NCBI RefSeq assembly: GCF_030317145.1 | Contig: NZ_JASZYE010000001.1 | Span: 2,140,877-2,204,876 of the forward strand | DNA from: Variovorax flavidus | GTDB taxonomy: Bacteria; Pseudomonadota; Gammaproteobacteria; Burkholderiales; Burkholderiaceae_C | DNA: 64,000 bases | Direction of reading: 5' to 3' | In this document: piece by piece, positions 49,501-59,500 of the stretch | Position numbering within the stretch: position 1 is the first letter of the stretch | How the letters are laid out: each line of letters begins with the position of its first letter | The notes under the pieces: model-generated | Database searches by the model: none | Seen by the model: only the letters and a program-made list of their open reading frames with translations | Told to the model about the DNA's origin: nothing | Position numbers and translations under genes: made by a program

Positions 49501-52443
49501 GCCCGCTGCGCTGGCGAGCGTGACGTTGCCGCCGGCCGTGCTGGTCATCGTCGTCGGCGCCAGCAACTGGAACGGCCCGCTGTACGCCTGGGCGCCCGTG
49601 GTGCGGATGGGGCCGCCCGCGAACTGCGTGCCGGCCGGGCTGCTGATGGACAGGCTGCCGAGCGGCGTGGTCCCGCCGATCGGCCCGAAGAGCAGCGTTT
49701 CCCGGAACGAGTTGATCGTCAGCGCGCGTGACGTGCCCGGCGCCGAGTCGATGCTGTTGGCGAACACGACCGCCGGCGTCGGAAACGTCAACTGCGGTCC
49801 GGTCACGGTCATCGTCGTGTCCGCCGCCAGGGTGACCGGCTGCTCGAACTGAATGAAGTCGCGCGCGCGCAGCGTACCGCCCGCAAGGACGGTGGGTCCG
49901 GTCGTGAAAATGCCGAACAGGCCGATGGTCGCGCCCATCGGTCCGTTGAGGAACACGGTCCCGTCGGTGAACGCGCCGAATCCGCGCAGTTGCGCCGGGT
50001 TCTCCGAGTCGACACCGCCGCCGAAGGTCATGTTGCCGCCGTTGGTGCTGGTGAAGAGCGTGTTGTCCGGTGCGATGTTCAATCGCACGATGCTGCCGTA
50101 CGTCTGCGCGCCGGTGGTGGTCACGCCGCCGCCGAGCACGCGCACGTTTCCGGCGCCCGTCGTCGTCAGCGATGCGAGCGGTGAGCTCTGGCCGACGCCG
50201 CCCTGGAAGCTCTTGGTGCCCGTGGCGTCGACGATCGCGTTGCGCGGTGTGCCGTCCGAGTCGAGTTGCTTGACGAAGGTGATGTTCTGGTTCGCGTTCG
50301 ACGCCCTGAAAGCCGCGTCACCCGTCAGCACGACGGCATCGTTGTACGACTGGCCGGCGGTGGTCAGGACGGACGGCGAGCCGATGCGCGTCGTGCCGGG
50401 GTCGTCGGTGGAGATCGAATTCAGCCGTGCCGCCGTGCCGATCGCGCCACCGAAGCGGGTCACGCCGGCCGTGTTGACGATCAGTCGCGCGGCCCCGCCG
50501 CTGCTGTCCACGGTCGAAGCGAAAGTGATGTTCCCTGCGCCCGTGCTGGTGAAAGCCCTGGGGTCCGCGCTGAGCACGGCGCCCAGGGCAACCGCATCGT
50601 TGTATGTCTGCGCGCCGGCGGTCGTGACCGATGCGATGGTGGCCGACCCGGCATTGAAGGTGGTGAGGCCGGGTGCGTCCGTCGTCAGGCTCGCGAGCGG
50701 CGACGTTCGACCCACGGCGCCATTGAAGGTGGTCGCGCCGGCGGCGTTCAGCGTGAGCGCACGCGGCGTCGTGTCGGAATCGACCGTACCGAAGGTGATG
50801 TTGCCCGCGTTCATCGTGGTGTTGGCCGTGAGCGTCACCGGGTTGTTCGCGACGAACGCGCCGCCGTTGAGATTCGTCACCGGCAGGCCCGTGATGCCGC
50901 CGGGTGCGGTCAGCGTCAGGTTGAGCTGGTTGCTGGTCGAGGTGACGCTGGTGCCTGGATTGAAGACGATCCCGTTGGCCGCCAGCAGCCTGAAGGTGGC
51001 ATTGCCGCCTGCCGTCTTGCTGATCGGCGCCGCCACCGTGATGTTGCCGGCCTGCGTTCCCGTGGTGCCCGTCGTGATGTTGACGCTGGTCGCCGCGTTG
51101 AGCGACGCATTGATGGTGCCCGCATCCACGACCGCGTTGTCGGCCGTGGGCGTGAAGACGCTCGGGTTGGCCGCACTGAACGCGCCGCCCGACGTGGCAT
51201 TGGCGATGGTCACGTTGCGCGGATCGAGCAGCCATTGCCCGGCGGCGCCCAGCGGCGAACCCGCATCGACCGTGCCGAAGGCCTGCAGGTTGTTCTTGCC
51301 GCTGGTCTCGACGAAGCCGCCGTCTCCGCCCATTGCACCGCCGCGCGCCGAGATCGCGCCGTGGAAGCCGGTGTAGTCGTCCGACCAGGCGATCACGCGG
51401 CCGCCCTGGCCCTGCTGCGTCGCATCGGCGCGGATCGACGCGCCGGAGGCGATCACGGTGCTGCGCGCGTTGGGCACCTGCGCGTTGCCGCCCCGCAAGT
51501 CACCGCCGATCAGCACCGACCCTCCGCCCGTCTGGCCGGAGGCATCGATGCCGGCGCCGCTGAGCACGCCCACGCGGTCGCCCAGCACCGCGACCGTGCC
51601 ACCGGTGCCGGCCGTGTTGATCGCTTCGACGCGGCCGGTGGGCTCCACGAACACGTCCCCGGTCGCCTTGAGCACGACATTGCCCCGCCCGTTGACGCTC
51701 GCGCTGTTGGCCGAGGCGAGGCCGCCATTGCGCACCAGCGCGCCGAAGATGCCGACCGAGCCGGCCTGCGCCACCAGTTGCCCGACGTTGACGGCCTCGC
51801 CGCCTTCAGGCGCGCTCAGCAGGACGCGGAGCTGCGGTGCGGCACCCGACACCAGTTCCACGCTCTTGCCCGCCGCCAGCAGGATCTCGCCGTTGGGCGC
51901 GGTGATGACGCCGCTGTTCTCCACGTTCGGCGCAATGAGGTAGACCGGTCCACCCGCCTGTGTGTGGATGCGGCCCTGGTTGACCACGTTGCCCACCGCG
52001 GGTCCGCCCGCACCACCGAAGCGCATGCGGCCCGCGAGGAAGTCCTCGTTGGACAGCGGCAGGCTCGATGCGACGAAGCCGGCCGTGTCGATGTAGGCGC
52101 CGGCCCCGATCGCAACGCCGTTCGGATTGATCAGGAACACCCGCCCGTTGGAAAGCAACTGCCCGAGCAGGCTGGACGATTGCGTGCCGGTCACGCGGTT
52201 GAGCACCGTGCTTGCCGCGCCGCTCTGGATGAAGCGCGTCACCTCGTCGGGCCGGATCGAGAACTGCTGCCAGTTGATGATTGCGCCCGGCGAGTTGGTG
52301 ACCGTCAGCGTCCTGCCGTTTGCATCGACGCTGGCGCTGCCGTTCACCACGGTGGACCCGCTCGGATTGGCCTGCGCCGCGTCCGCAAGGCACAGGGCGA
52401 TCATCATCGCCAGCAGTCGCAGCGGCGGATGCTCCTGTCTCAT
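46549..52443 (-). CDS. TpsA exoprotein with filamentous-haemagglutinin domain and MBG repeats
   Basis: 1964 aa. ATG 52443 has a perfect AAGGAGG ribosome-binding site. A signal peptide (LLAMMIALCLADAAQA) leads into the TPS secretion domain (residues ~25-290; NWQQFSIRPDEVTRFIQSGA, FLINPNGVAIG). Next is a long beta-helical region of degenerate repeats (TTTGAQTYND-type; ITFGSTVDS-type), then from about residue 1560 three to four tandem MBG (YDG) repeats (DPTLTYSAPGLVNGDTLFG; GGPYAITQGTLANPNY). The C-terminus has two Cys (NLCHLDFG; GMGLCAGG), usual for large TpsA. Secreted by the TpsB encoded just upstream; probable adhesin or biofilm factor. Confidence 0.9.
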   Translation of the reverse strand: MRQEHPPLRLLAMMIALCLADAAQANPSGSTVVNGSASVDANGRTLTVTNSPGAIINWQQFSIRPDEVTRFIQSGAASTVLNRVTGTQSSSLLGQLLSNGRVFLINPNGVAIGAGAYIDTAGFVASSLPLSNEDFLAGRMRFGGAGGPAVGNVVNQGRIHTQAGGPVYLIAPNVENSGVITAPNGEILLAAGKSVELVSGAAPQLRVLLSAPEGGEAVNVGQLVAQAGSVGIFGALVRNGGLASANSASVNGRGNVVLKATGDVFVEPTGRVEAINTAGTGGTVAVLGDRVGVLSGAGIDASGQTGGGSVLIGGDLRGGNAQVPNARSTVIASGASIRADATQQGQGGRVIAWSDDYTGFHGAISARGGAMGGDGGFVETSGKNNLQAFGTVDAGSPLGAAGQWLLDPRNVTIANATSGGAFSAANPSVFTPTADNAVVDAGTINASLNAATSVNITTGTTGTQAGNITVAAPISKTAGGNATFRLLAANGIVFNPGTSVTSTSNQLNLTLTAPGGITGLPVTNLNGGAFVANNPVTLTANTTMNAGNITFGTVDSDTTPRALTLNAAGATTFNGAVGRTSPLASLTTDAPGLTTFNAGSATIASVTTAGAQTYNDAVALGAVLSADPRAFTSTGAGNITFASTVDSSGGAARLIVNTAGVTRFGGAIGTAARLNSISTDDPGTTRIGSPSVLTTAGQSYNDAVVLTGDAAFRASNANQNITFVKQLDSDGTPRNAIVDATGTKSFQGGVGQSSPLASLTTTGAGNVRVLGGGVTTTGAQTYGSIVRLNIAPDNTLFTSTNGGNMTFGGGVDSENPAQLRGFGAFTDGTVFLNGPMGATIGLFGIFTTGPTVLAGGTLRARDFIQFEQPVTLAADTTMTVTGPQLTFPTPAVVFANSIDSAPGTSRALTINSFRETLLFGPIGGTTPLGSLSISSPAGTQFAGGPIRTTGAQAYSGPFQLLAPTTMTSTAGGNVTLASAAGGGNDLTINTAGLTTLTNALGLSRLTTDAPGTVALNGPIDAPVMSINEANGSICGSLGGGSGNGSFSIAGAVVLCGNTTINAGSIAFGSTVDSSTGNVFSLTANAAGPFSSGPLGGSAALGGLSVNAGGISLNGNARTAIGASPLAGNVTLASTGALAVNGTLDTSAANGGITLSAAAGPIGSDGAPVGVNAGSGVASASTSAPDGNIFLNSAGPLSLGALVTNGASQQTVRVRSTGPVTVLDRAEGIAGDLTEINAGANTLTVQDTAFDAGNGVLHLIGDEVNLLGGAGSIRGSGDVYLEPYTLATAVNVRGPDTGLAGTLDLSATDLDALRDGFASITIGNGAGTGHITINAATFNDSVWFRSFDPSSAGISVAGPLNAGTNTITFNTTGTATQTAPIAAAGIELLGTGGIHTLTNPGNSIGTIAANTGSVTYTPAGNAVVGIVNGSVGITTTSTITISAGGNVVLNQPVSAGAAGNAAVLSGANFINSAGASAIATPNGRWIVYSTDPAADTFGGLASNSAPVWGASLASRPLTNIPAGNRYVFIAPQTLTFTSTDTTKIYGDDASDVIGSSFAVTGFNTNTFGGAFLADTAATTFTGAPAVTSIGSAPPATVAGGPYGIAIATGSLAATNGYAFSFDPAGRLGVTPRSLAVTADPQTKVYGSADPTLTYSAPGLVNGDTLFGSVVRVAGETVLGGPYAITQGTLANPNYTLAFTNGQLTIAPRALAVAADPQTKIYGAADPALTVSAPGLVNGDTLAGSAVRSPGETVPGGPYAITQGTLANPNYAISFTNGQFAITPRPISVVATDGVKLVGTPDPRLSYSVSGLVGGDTLNGNLARAAGENAAGGPYAITQGTLTDTNNPNYHIGFTGARFTILEAPVAIAPSVVEPPPAIVRSVIEPSQVLAASALGSASQAALARSDVSGSDATPPGASVPTLNLCHLDFGAATQRRELMELDLALYRAARAGRELGMGLCAGGTQ
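46870..47560 (-). repeat. Tandem MBG-domain repeats in TpsA
   Basis: Three units of about 230 bases, each coding for a PR-start, YG(A/S)ADP, GL-V-GDTL and GGPYAITQGTL-(A/T) pattern, about 75 residues. A more distant fourth unit lies upstream (to ~47790). The DNA similarity is high enough for slippage or recombination to change copy number. Confidence 0.75.
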
Positions 52444-52483
52444 TCTCACCTCCTTGGCTTCGGGGCGCGGCGCTGGCTGCACC

Positions 52484-54106
52484 TCAGAACACGACCACCA
52501 TGCTGAACGTTGCGCGCTCGGAGCGACCGAGGTAGTACGGCCTGACCGGATCGAGCGTGGCGTAGTCGAAGCGCAGGCTGTACGTGTTGCTCCAGGCCAT
52601 GCGCAATCCCACCCCATAGCTCCTGGCATCGACCTTGGCGAGCTCGATCGCCTGAGGCTCGTTGCGCCATCCCTTCGCGAAATCGACGAATGCAAGGAAC
52701 CTCAAGCGCAGGTCAGGCTGGCCGGTATAGCGTCCCAAGTCGGGTGAATAAAACTCTAGCGAGCCTGAATAGCCCTTGTCGGCGAGCAACTGCCGCTCGT
52801 AGAGGCCGCGCAGCGAGTCCATGCCACCGATGCCGAACTGCTCGCCGGGCAGCAGCACGTCGCTGGTGTACTGGCCCGCGAAGCGCACCCGTGCCTGAAA
52901 GTCCGAGGGAAGGGCGTGCGTGTAGCTCGCGCTCGCGCGCAGCAGCGTGTAATCTGCCTCCGCCCCGCGGCGTACCGCATCGAAGGCGGCCTGATCGCCT
53001 TGGCTGCCGCCCGGCAGGTTGCGCACCAGGCCCGCGGAGAACGAGCCTTCGCCTTGCGGAGCGCGCAGCAGGCCCGAGTAGGTGACACCGATGGGTTGCA
53101 GGCTGTAGTCGGGCACGAGCTCTACGCCGCTGCCGACAGCGAACACGCGGTTGTCGTAGTCGCGCTTCTCGATGCCGAGCGACAACTGGTGCTCGAGCCA
53201 GGGCGTGCCCTGGAGGCCGAAGTTGTAGCGCGCGCCATAGATCCGCCCGGCGCCCGTGACATTGAAGATCCCCTGTACAACGCCCGAGTTGACGTTGGCA
53301 TAGCCCGCCGTGAACTCGATCGAATCGCCCAGTGCGGGCAGCGGGATGCGGTAGGCAGCGCCCCAGATGCGCACGTCGTCACCCGGGATCGCGCTCAGCC
53401 GGTGCGTGTTGTCGTCGTCATAGGGCGCGGTCACGTACTGGAGGCTCAGCACGTGGTCTAGGCCGAACACGTTGGCATGCTGAAAGCCCAGTCCCAGGCG
53501 CAGGTTGCCGGTCTCCGGGTTGCCGGTGTTGTCCAGGCCAATGCTAAACCGGTACGGTCGTTGGTCGCTCACGCGCGCTTCGACATCGACGCTTCCAGCT
53601 TCGGCGCCGGGTTGCAGCACGGCAGTGGTCTGCTTGAGCGGATTGGTATTGGCCAAGCGCAGTTGTGCCGCCAGCGCACGGGTGTTCGGCGCTTGGCCTT
53701 CCTGCACGGCGGGAAGGCTGCGGCGAATGTTCGCCGTATCGAAATGTTCGTTGCCGGTGACGCGGACCTGGCTCACGCGGGCCTCGATCACGCGGACCAC
53801 GACCTCTCCGTCGCGGACCTCTTGCTCAGGCACCAGCACTTCGACGGCACCCCAGCCGCGCCGTGCGTATTCGGCGAGCAGTGCTTCGCGGGCAGCCTGC
53901 ACGTCGATCAAGGTCTTGTTGGCGCCGATGAAAGGGGCGAGCAATGCATCGATGTGCGCGGCATCCAACAGGCTGTCGCCGTCTACGCGAATTCGCTTGA
54001 TCTCGAAGCTGGGAGGGGTTTGGGCGGCGCCGTCGATCGCCATGAATGCGGCGCAGCCTGCCATGAGCAGGTGAACGAACCACGATCGGAACCAGCATCC
54101 CGACAT
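52484..54106 (-). CDS. TpsB outer-membrane transporter (ShlB/FhaC/HecB family)
   Basis: 540 aa from ATG 54106 (ATG 54157 is also open). Signal peptide (FVHLLMAGCAAFMAIDGAAQ) then a POTRA region (about 30-190; RIRVDGDSLLDAAHIDALLA; VRVIEARVSQVRVTGNEHFD). The rest is a 16-strand barrel ending in aromatic-rich strands (ATFSMVVVF at the C-terminus). The loop L6 motif normally VRGY is here DSLRGL. It lies upstream of tpsA on the same strand, 40 bases apart, so the two form the usual TPS operon. Confidence 0.92.
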   Translation of the reverse strand: MSGCWFRSWFVHLLMAGCAAFMAIDGAAQTPPSFEIKRIRVDGDSLLDAAHIDALLAPFIGANKTLIDVQAAREALLAEYARRGWGAVEVLVPEQEVRDGEVVVRVIEARVSQVRVTGNEHFDTANIRRSLPAVQEGQAPNTRALAAQLRLANTNPLKQTTAVLQPGAEAGSVDVEARVSDQRPYRFSIGLDNTGNPETGNLRLGLGFQHANVFGLDHVLSLQYVTAPYDDDNTHRLSAIPGDDVRIWGAAYRIPLPALGDSIEFTAGYANVNSGVVQGIFNVTGAGRIYGARYNFGLQGTPWLEHQLSLGIEKRDYDNRVFAVGSGVELVPDYSLQPIGVTYSGLLRAPQGEGSFSAGLVRNLPGGSQGDQAAFDAVRRGAEADYTLLRASASYTHALPSDFQARVRFAGQYTSDVLLPGEQFGIGGMDSLRGLYERQLLADKGYSGSLEFYSPDLGRYTGQPDLRLRFLAFVDFAKGWRNEPQAIELAKVDARSYGVGLRMAWSNTYSLRFDYATLDPVRPYYLGRSERATFSMVVVF

Positions 54107-54301
54107 CCGCAAGGGTCCCTTCAGCGTTGGCTTTAAGACGGTGCGCAACCCACACACGGATCATAGAGGCGCTGCACAGGGCAAGTTGCGTCGAATTGAA
54201 TCGACGTCGCTGCGATCCACCTTGCCAGCTGGCCGAACAACGCGACGCACCACTTACGCGCTGTCGGTGCTGTCGTACGTGCTCGCGCGCGCTGCGAGCG
54301 C

Positions 54302-54520
54302 AGCGCGCAGGCCCTGGCGCTGATCGATCCTTGCCTGGACTGCAGTGCCTCGTCTGCCTGCAGCGCCGCCCTGCATGCACCCGCCTGCGCAGCGCTGGGT
54401 GACACCGAGCGCGCCGCGCAACTGATCGTGGCCGCCTTCGGCTCCCACTGCGCCGTGATGCCGATGTTGCTGCACGATCCGGGCAATGCCGCGTTGCGCG
54501 AGCATCCGCGGATCAGACCC
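54302..54520 (+). pseudogene. Possible TPR-protein C-terminal fragment
   Basis: One frame reads AQALALIDPCLDCSASSACS and AALGDTERAAQLIVAAFGSH and then CAVMPMLLHDPGNAALREHP. The pattern of alanine-rich helical repeat plus MPML-D-P---LR-HPR resembles the tail of TPR-containing regulators. No start codon or upstream domain. Tentative. Confidence 0.25.
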
Positions 54521-54782
54521 TTGTCGAGCGCGTGTTCCGCGACCGCAAGTCAGAGTAGCGCCCACGCGCCAACGCGCTACCGACAAGCCAGTGTCTGCCG
54601 CTCGTGTCAAACGCCGAGGACCGCTTCGCGGAAGGCAATATCGGCCGCTGAATGTCAACAGTGGGCCCGAAGCTCCGATTCGCGACTTGCGGAGGCTGTC
54701 GTTCGCGCAGGATGTCGCCCTGCTCGTCCGTTGCCACCCATGCTGATTCATGACGACGACGCCGAAGTCACGTTCCAAATTA

Positions 54783-54980
54783 GACCGGCCGTTCCCCACC
54801 TCTGCGCTGATCCCATGGAACAGCTGCAGAGCCTGCATGGCGGCCACACTTGGCGTCGCCACGTTCAGCTACGCGCCCTTTGCGATCTTCTGCATCGCGA
54901 GCCCGGTCATCGCTATCGTCATGGCCTACTGCGGCATCCGCATGCCACGTGTTTCTGCGCAACAGGCACCATCGGGCTAA
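54783..54980 (+). pseudogene. C-terminal remnant of an NhaC-type Na+/H+ antiporter
   Basis: The frame reads FPTSALIPWNSCRACMAATL and GVATFSYAPFAIFCIASPVI and AIVMAYCGIRMP up to a TAA. The PWN-C--Y/MAATLGV--F-YAPFAIFNI-SP pattern is the C-terminus of NhaC antiporters. No other part of the gene is present within the ~1 kb gap (54107-55202); the fragment has no start. Deletion or rearrangement debris beside the adhesin operon. Confidence 0.6.
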
Positions 54981-55202
54981 CGCAAGTCCGGCGAATAAGT
55001 TCCGAACGCGAGATGCCACGATGGCGCGGCCTGGAAGCCCGATCGCCCCGAAAAGGGAACATGGCCTGACTGACCGGACCAGTGCTACGCTCATTTGCGA
55101 TGCCAACTTCGACCCGATGACGGATGATCCCGACTTGCGACGGCAATAGGCCGCGGGGTGCCGGCGCCTGCACCGGTTGGATTTCCTTTCTTGGAGCGGG
55201 TG

Positions 55203-55949
55203 ATGGCTGGCGTGCAATTGATGGGCCCGACTGCACTTTCGAGTCGGCTCTCGCGATCGCTTCGCCGGGAGGGGCATCGTGTTCACGTTTGCGAGAATCT
55301 CGACGCGTTCGCGACCGAAGAAGCGGAAGTGGATCCCGAGGGCGGCTGCGTGCTCGTCGACATCGATGTCCGCGAGAACCTGAGCGCGCTGCCCGCCATC
55401 CTGGCGCGTGCGGCCGCCCGGGGAGTCGCTGCGGTCGTCCTCGCGACGCGCCCGAGCCCTGCCGACATCATCGCGGCGATGAAGGTTGGAGTCTCGGATT
55501 TCTTGATCAAGCCCGTCGCGGAACAGGTGCTGCACGAGGCCATCGAGACGGCTCTAGTGCGCGGGCGAAGGCAACGCACTAGAGCGTCCAGAATTGCGTT
55601 CCTGAGAGAACGATATGCGTGCCTGACCTATCAGGAACAGGTGGTCGCGCGATCTGTCAGCGAAGGCTATCGCAACAGGGACATCGCAGAAAAGCTCGGC
55701 GCTGCCGAGCGCACCGTTAAGAGCTATCGAAAGTCGGCATTGAAGAAGCTCGTCGTCGATTCCGTGCCCGATCTGGTTCACGCCTTCGCACTCTTGGACT
55801 CCGACGCCCCGCCTGGCGGCGCGTCGGTCGAGACAGGTGTCAACGTTCAAGATGGCGATACCGCGCTCGATGCCACCGACAGATCTAAGAGCCACGCCGC
55901 CATGCGTCCGCGCGCCGTGTGGGGGCGCCGCGCAGCAGATGACGGGTGA
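55203..55949 (+). CDS. Atypical FixJ-like response regulator
   Basis: 248 aa from ATG 55203 (GGAG six bases upstream). N-terminal receiver fold: GCVLVDIDVRENLSALPAIL holds the phosphoacceptor position, AAVVLATRPSPADIIAAMKV the Thr/Ser and GVSDFLIKPVA the Lys. The acidic pair normally present after the first beta-strand is missing (GVQLMGPTALSSRL), so it may be a pseudo-receiver. C-terminal LuxR HTH: LTYQEQVVARSVSEGYRNRD, IAEKLGAAERTVKSYR. It stands alone between two adhesin operons with no histidine kinase adjacent. Tail after residue ~195 unassigned. Confidence 0.85.
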   Translation: MAGVQLMGPTALSSRLSRSLRREGHRVHVCENLDAFATEEAEVDPEGGCVLVDIDVRENLSALPAILARAAARGVAAVVLATRPSPADIIAAMKVGVSDFLIKPVAEQVLHEAIETALVRGRRQRTRASRIAFLRERYACLTYQEQVVARSVSEGYRNRDIAEKLGAAERTVKSYRKSALKKLVVDSVPDLVHAFALLDSDAPPGGASVETGVNVQDGDTALDATDRSKSHAAMRPRAVWGRRAADDG

Positions 55950-56533
55950 CAGTACCCGCCGCCCGGCGGCGCGTTCGTGCTAGTGCCCGCGCTCGCGCAT
56001 CACGGGGACGGTCGCTGTAGGAACACGTGGGCATCGCGCGCGCCGAACGCGAGGCAAGCGCGGGTTTCACCCGCACGATTTCCTCGTCGAGCGAGATCTC
56101 GCGCCGGCGCGTCTCTGCATGTGGCACTTGCCGCGTAGCTCGACCTTGAAGTGGCGCTGTGGTGACGTAAAGCCGTTCGCGGTTCCAGCCGAGCGCTTGG
56201 GCGCGGAAGGAGGCCATGGCTAGCAGGATTGCTGCTCGACTGCTTTGGGCCAAAGGAGACGCTGGACAAAGCTGATCGTATGTCTGCAGATGGCCGACCC
56301 GAGTCGTAGGTCGCTCCGACGCGAAGGGCAGCAAAGCTGCTGCGCAGCAGTCTTACGACGGGTGGTTGCCGCTGGGCAGGAGAGGGCCCCCACGCGACCT
56401 TCAACTTCGCTGCTTGAATTTCGGCTTCGCAAAGAAGTCGGCGTTGGACGTTCATGCTGAGGGCCTGTCCGATCGACAATAGTCCCCGCTGCAGCGGGGC
56501 GTATACAGGGAATATCCTCGGGACTTGGAACTG
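55950..56533. other. Intergenic region between regulator and autotransporter
   Basis: 584 bases. Right after the regulator stop is a strong GC hairpin (CCGCCG-CC-CGGCGG, 55956-55969) without T-tract. Overlapping frames on both strands lack any family resemblance. Nothing else identified. Confidence 0.4.
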
Positions 56534-59500
56534 CTACCAGCGCACCTTGATGCCGAGCGACGCCTGCACCGAGAACTTGACAGACGCATCGCCGCCGATG
56601 CTCCACAGGTGCCCGAGCTCGCCGTACAGGCTGGTTGCAGGGCTCAGTGCCAGCGTGGCGCCGGCCGCCACCTCGGCCGCGCTGTATCCACCGCCGCTCG
56701 CGATCGCCGGGGATCCCGCCGGGCCGATGAAACGGACCACATCGTCGCCGAAATGCGCCCAGTACAGGTTCGCGCGCGCGTAAGGCTGCAGCCGACCGGC
56801 ACCGGTGGCAAGGTCGCCCTTGATGCGCACGCCCAGGCGCCCGATCCAGCCATCGGCGTTGTCGTGGCTCACCTGTGCGCCACTGAGCACCATGTCGTCC
56901 ACATTGCTGTGCTGCCATGCAATCTGCGCCTGGGGCTCCAAGCTCCAGCGCTCGCTGAGCGCGAAGGGCATGCCCGCCTCCACGGACGCCGTGAAGCTGC
57001 TGGCCTTGCCGGAGACGTTCGGGTTGAGGTCGGGGCGCACCGTGAAGCGCTGGCTGCCACCCTGCAGCACGCTGTCGACGTACAGGCCGCTCGCCTGCAT
57101 CCAGGTTGCATAGGCGCCCAAGTAGCGCGATTGCAGGTCGTTGCGGCCCACATTCGCGGTGATGCCGCGGGCATTGCCGGAGACGTCGACGCCGCCATCG
57201 AGATAGCCCACGTAGACGCCGGCGCGCCAGTCGCCGTCTGCCCAAAGGTCGGTGCCCGCCTGCAGACCGCTCACGTGCCCCTCCGTGTGTGCTTGGGCCA
57301 CCCCCGGTTGCTGGATGTCCAAGTCCGAGTAGACCAAGCGCCCCCAGGCGCGACGCGCACCGGCTTGCGTGCCTGTCTGCGGCTCCAGTCCTTGGGCCGC
57401 CGGCGCCTCGTCGCCAATGCGCCGATGCAGGTTGCCCAGCATGGCCAGGTCCGCCTGTCGAAGCTGCGCGGGCAAGGCCGCCAGCAGCGGAACTTCCGCC
57501 CTGAAGGTCGGCACCTGCACGGGCGGACCGACGGCCGGCAGCTCCGGTGCGGTGGAGCGCAGGTACCAGTTCTCGCCCGTGCCCTGCGCATCGGCTGCAT
57601 AGAGCCTGTACTCGTAGGCGCCCGCGTCCACGTGGCCATTGGCCAGGGTGAACGCGCTCTTGGTCGTCTGCGCAGTGGTGGTGCCGCCATTGATGCCGCT
57701 CACCACCTCGATGCCATTGCCGGTCGTGAGCGCCCCCAGCCCTCCCAGGTTCGTGACCTGGACGGAGGTTTTGCCGCTGGCAGTCGCACCGGGACCGTCG
57801 AGCACCAGCCGGTCGCTCACGCTTCCGTCTCCGCCCAGTTGCGTGCCCAGCCTCAACACGCTGTGTGCCGCATAGGGTCCAGTAACCGTCAGCGTGCTGC
57901 CCGCGTTGGCGGCGAGGAGGCTCACCGTGCCGCTGTTGTCCAGCGCCGCCACGCGCTGGTTGAAGCCACCAGTGTCGAGCGTCGCACCCTTTGCGACGGT
58001 GTGGGCCGAGGCGGCGCTGAAGGTGTTGGCCGCACCCGCCCTCAATGTGCCCGCTGTCACCATGGTGGCACCTGCATAGGTGTTCGCGCCCGATAGCACG
58101 GTCGTGCCCGTACCGATCTGGCTCACCCCACCGCCGCCGGAAATGGCGCCGCCATAGGCATAAACGTTGTTGCGGTTGAAGGAGAGTGTGCCGTTGTTGG
58201 TGATGTTGCCGCCCACGGAGCCGCTGCTGCCGCCGTCACCAAGCTGCAGTGTGCCGCTGCTGATCGTGGTGGTGCCGGTATAGGGGCTGTTGCCGGTCAG
58301 CGTGAGCGTGTTGGTACCGCTCTGGGCCACGGTGCCGCTTCCGCTGATGACGCCTTCGTAGGTCAGGGCATCGCTGTGGTTGAAGACGAGGGCCCCATTG
58401 TTGAGGACGTCTCCGATGATGCTGCCCGAGGTACCCCCATTGCCGAGCTGCAGGGTGCCCGCGCCGATGACGGTGCCGCCTTCGTAGTAGTTGTTGCCCG
58501 CGAGGACCAGCGTGCCACTGCCGAGTTTCGCTAGGCCGCCCCTGCCGCCGATGCTCTGCGCAATGGTCGCGTTGCGACCGTTGGTGTCGATGCGACCACC
58601 CGCGGCGTTGAGCGCGACGGCGCGCGTGGTCGCGAGGCTCAGGTCGGCGTCAAAGCGCAACGTCCCCCCACCGAAATCCAGTGCTCCCCCAGGTGCGCCG
58701 AGATTGGCATCACTCGCCACAGCAAGCACCCCGTTCCCGATGAAGGTGCCGCCGGTGTAGCTGTTGGCACCCGCGAGGACCAGGGTGCCGGCGCCCAGCT
58801 TGGTCAGCAAGCCCGGTCCGGAGATCGGGCCTGTGAGGCTCAAGGTCGTGTTGGCCTCGGGTGTGAACGTTCCGCCATCAACACCGAGATCGACGTTGCG
58901 AGCGATGCCGAAGGTTGCACTGGTGATCAGCGTGCCGCTGTTGAGGCTGAGCCCGCCGCTGGGCGCCCCGAGGTTGTTGTCGCCGCTCACCTGCACTGCG
59001 CCCCCGTTCATCGCGGTACCGCCCGAGTAGGTGTTGGCGCCGCCCAGCACCAGAAGGCCCGCATCGGAGCGAATCAGCCGGGCGGGGCCGCTCGCGCCGT
59101 CAACGATCGGCGCGTTGATGGTGGCCGTGGCGAGCGGATCCACTCGGATGATCATCGCCGGCTCGCCCGCCAGGGCGAAGCCACCCCCCTCGATCGTGTA
59201 GCCGCCCGTGCGAAATTCCATGCCCTCGAAGGCGATGTTCTCGCCCAGCGTGACGGTGCCGGCGGCACCCTGGAAAACGGCGAAGCCGTTTTGCCATGGC
59301 GCGTTCACATTTCCTGTCGAGCCGGTCCAGTTGGCGGGTGTTGTGTGCCAGGTTCCAGTGCCGCCATCGACCGCATTGTTGGAGGTGGTGTTCGCGCCGT
59401 CCCAGAACTGGAGCGCATAGCCACCCGACTGGACGATCAGGTTCACCTGGCCCGGCGTCGCGGTGTCGACCAGGAAGTCGCTGCTCACGAAGCGCGCCGG

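Noticed and set aside
50266..52506. 746-codon plus-strand frame across the TpsA gene (and similar ones at 46498, 48457, 49853, 59291 and 56525)
   Set aside because: Shadows of the TpsA and autotransporter genes; composition dominated by Arg, Ala, Gly and Val without domain signatures.
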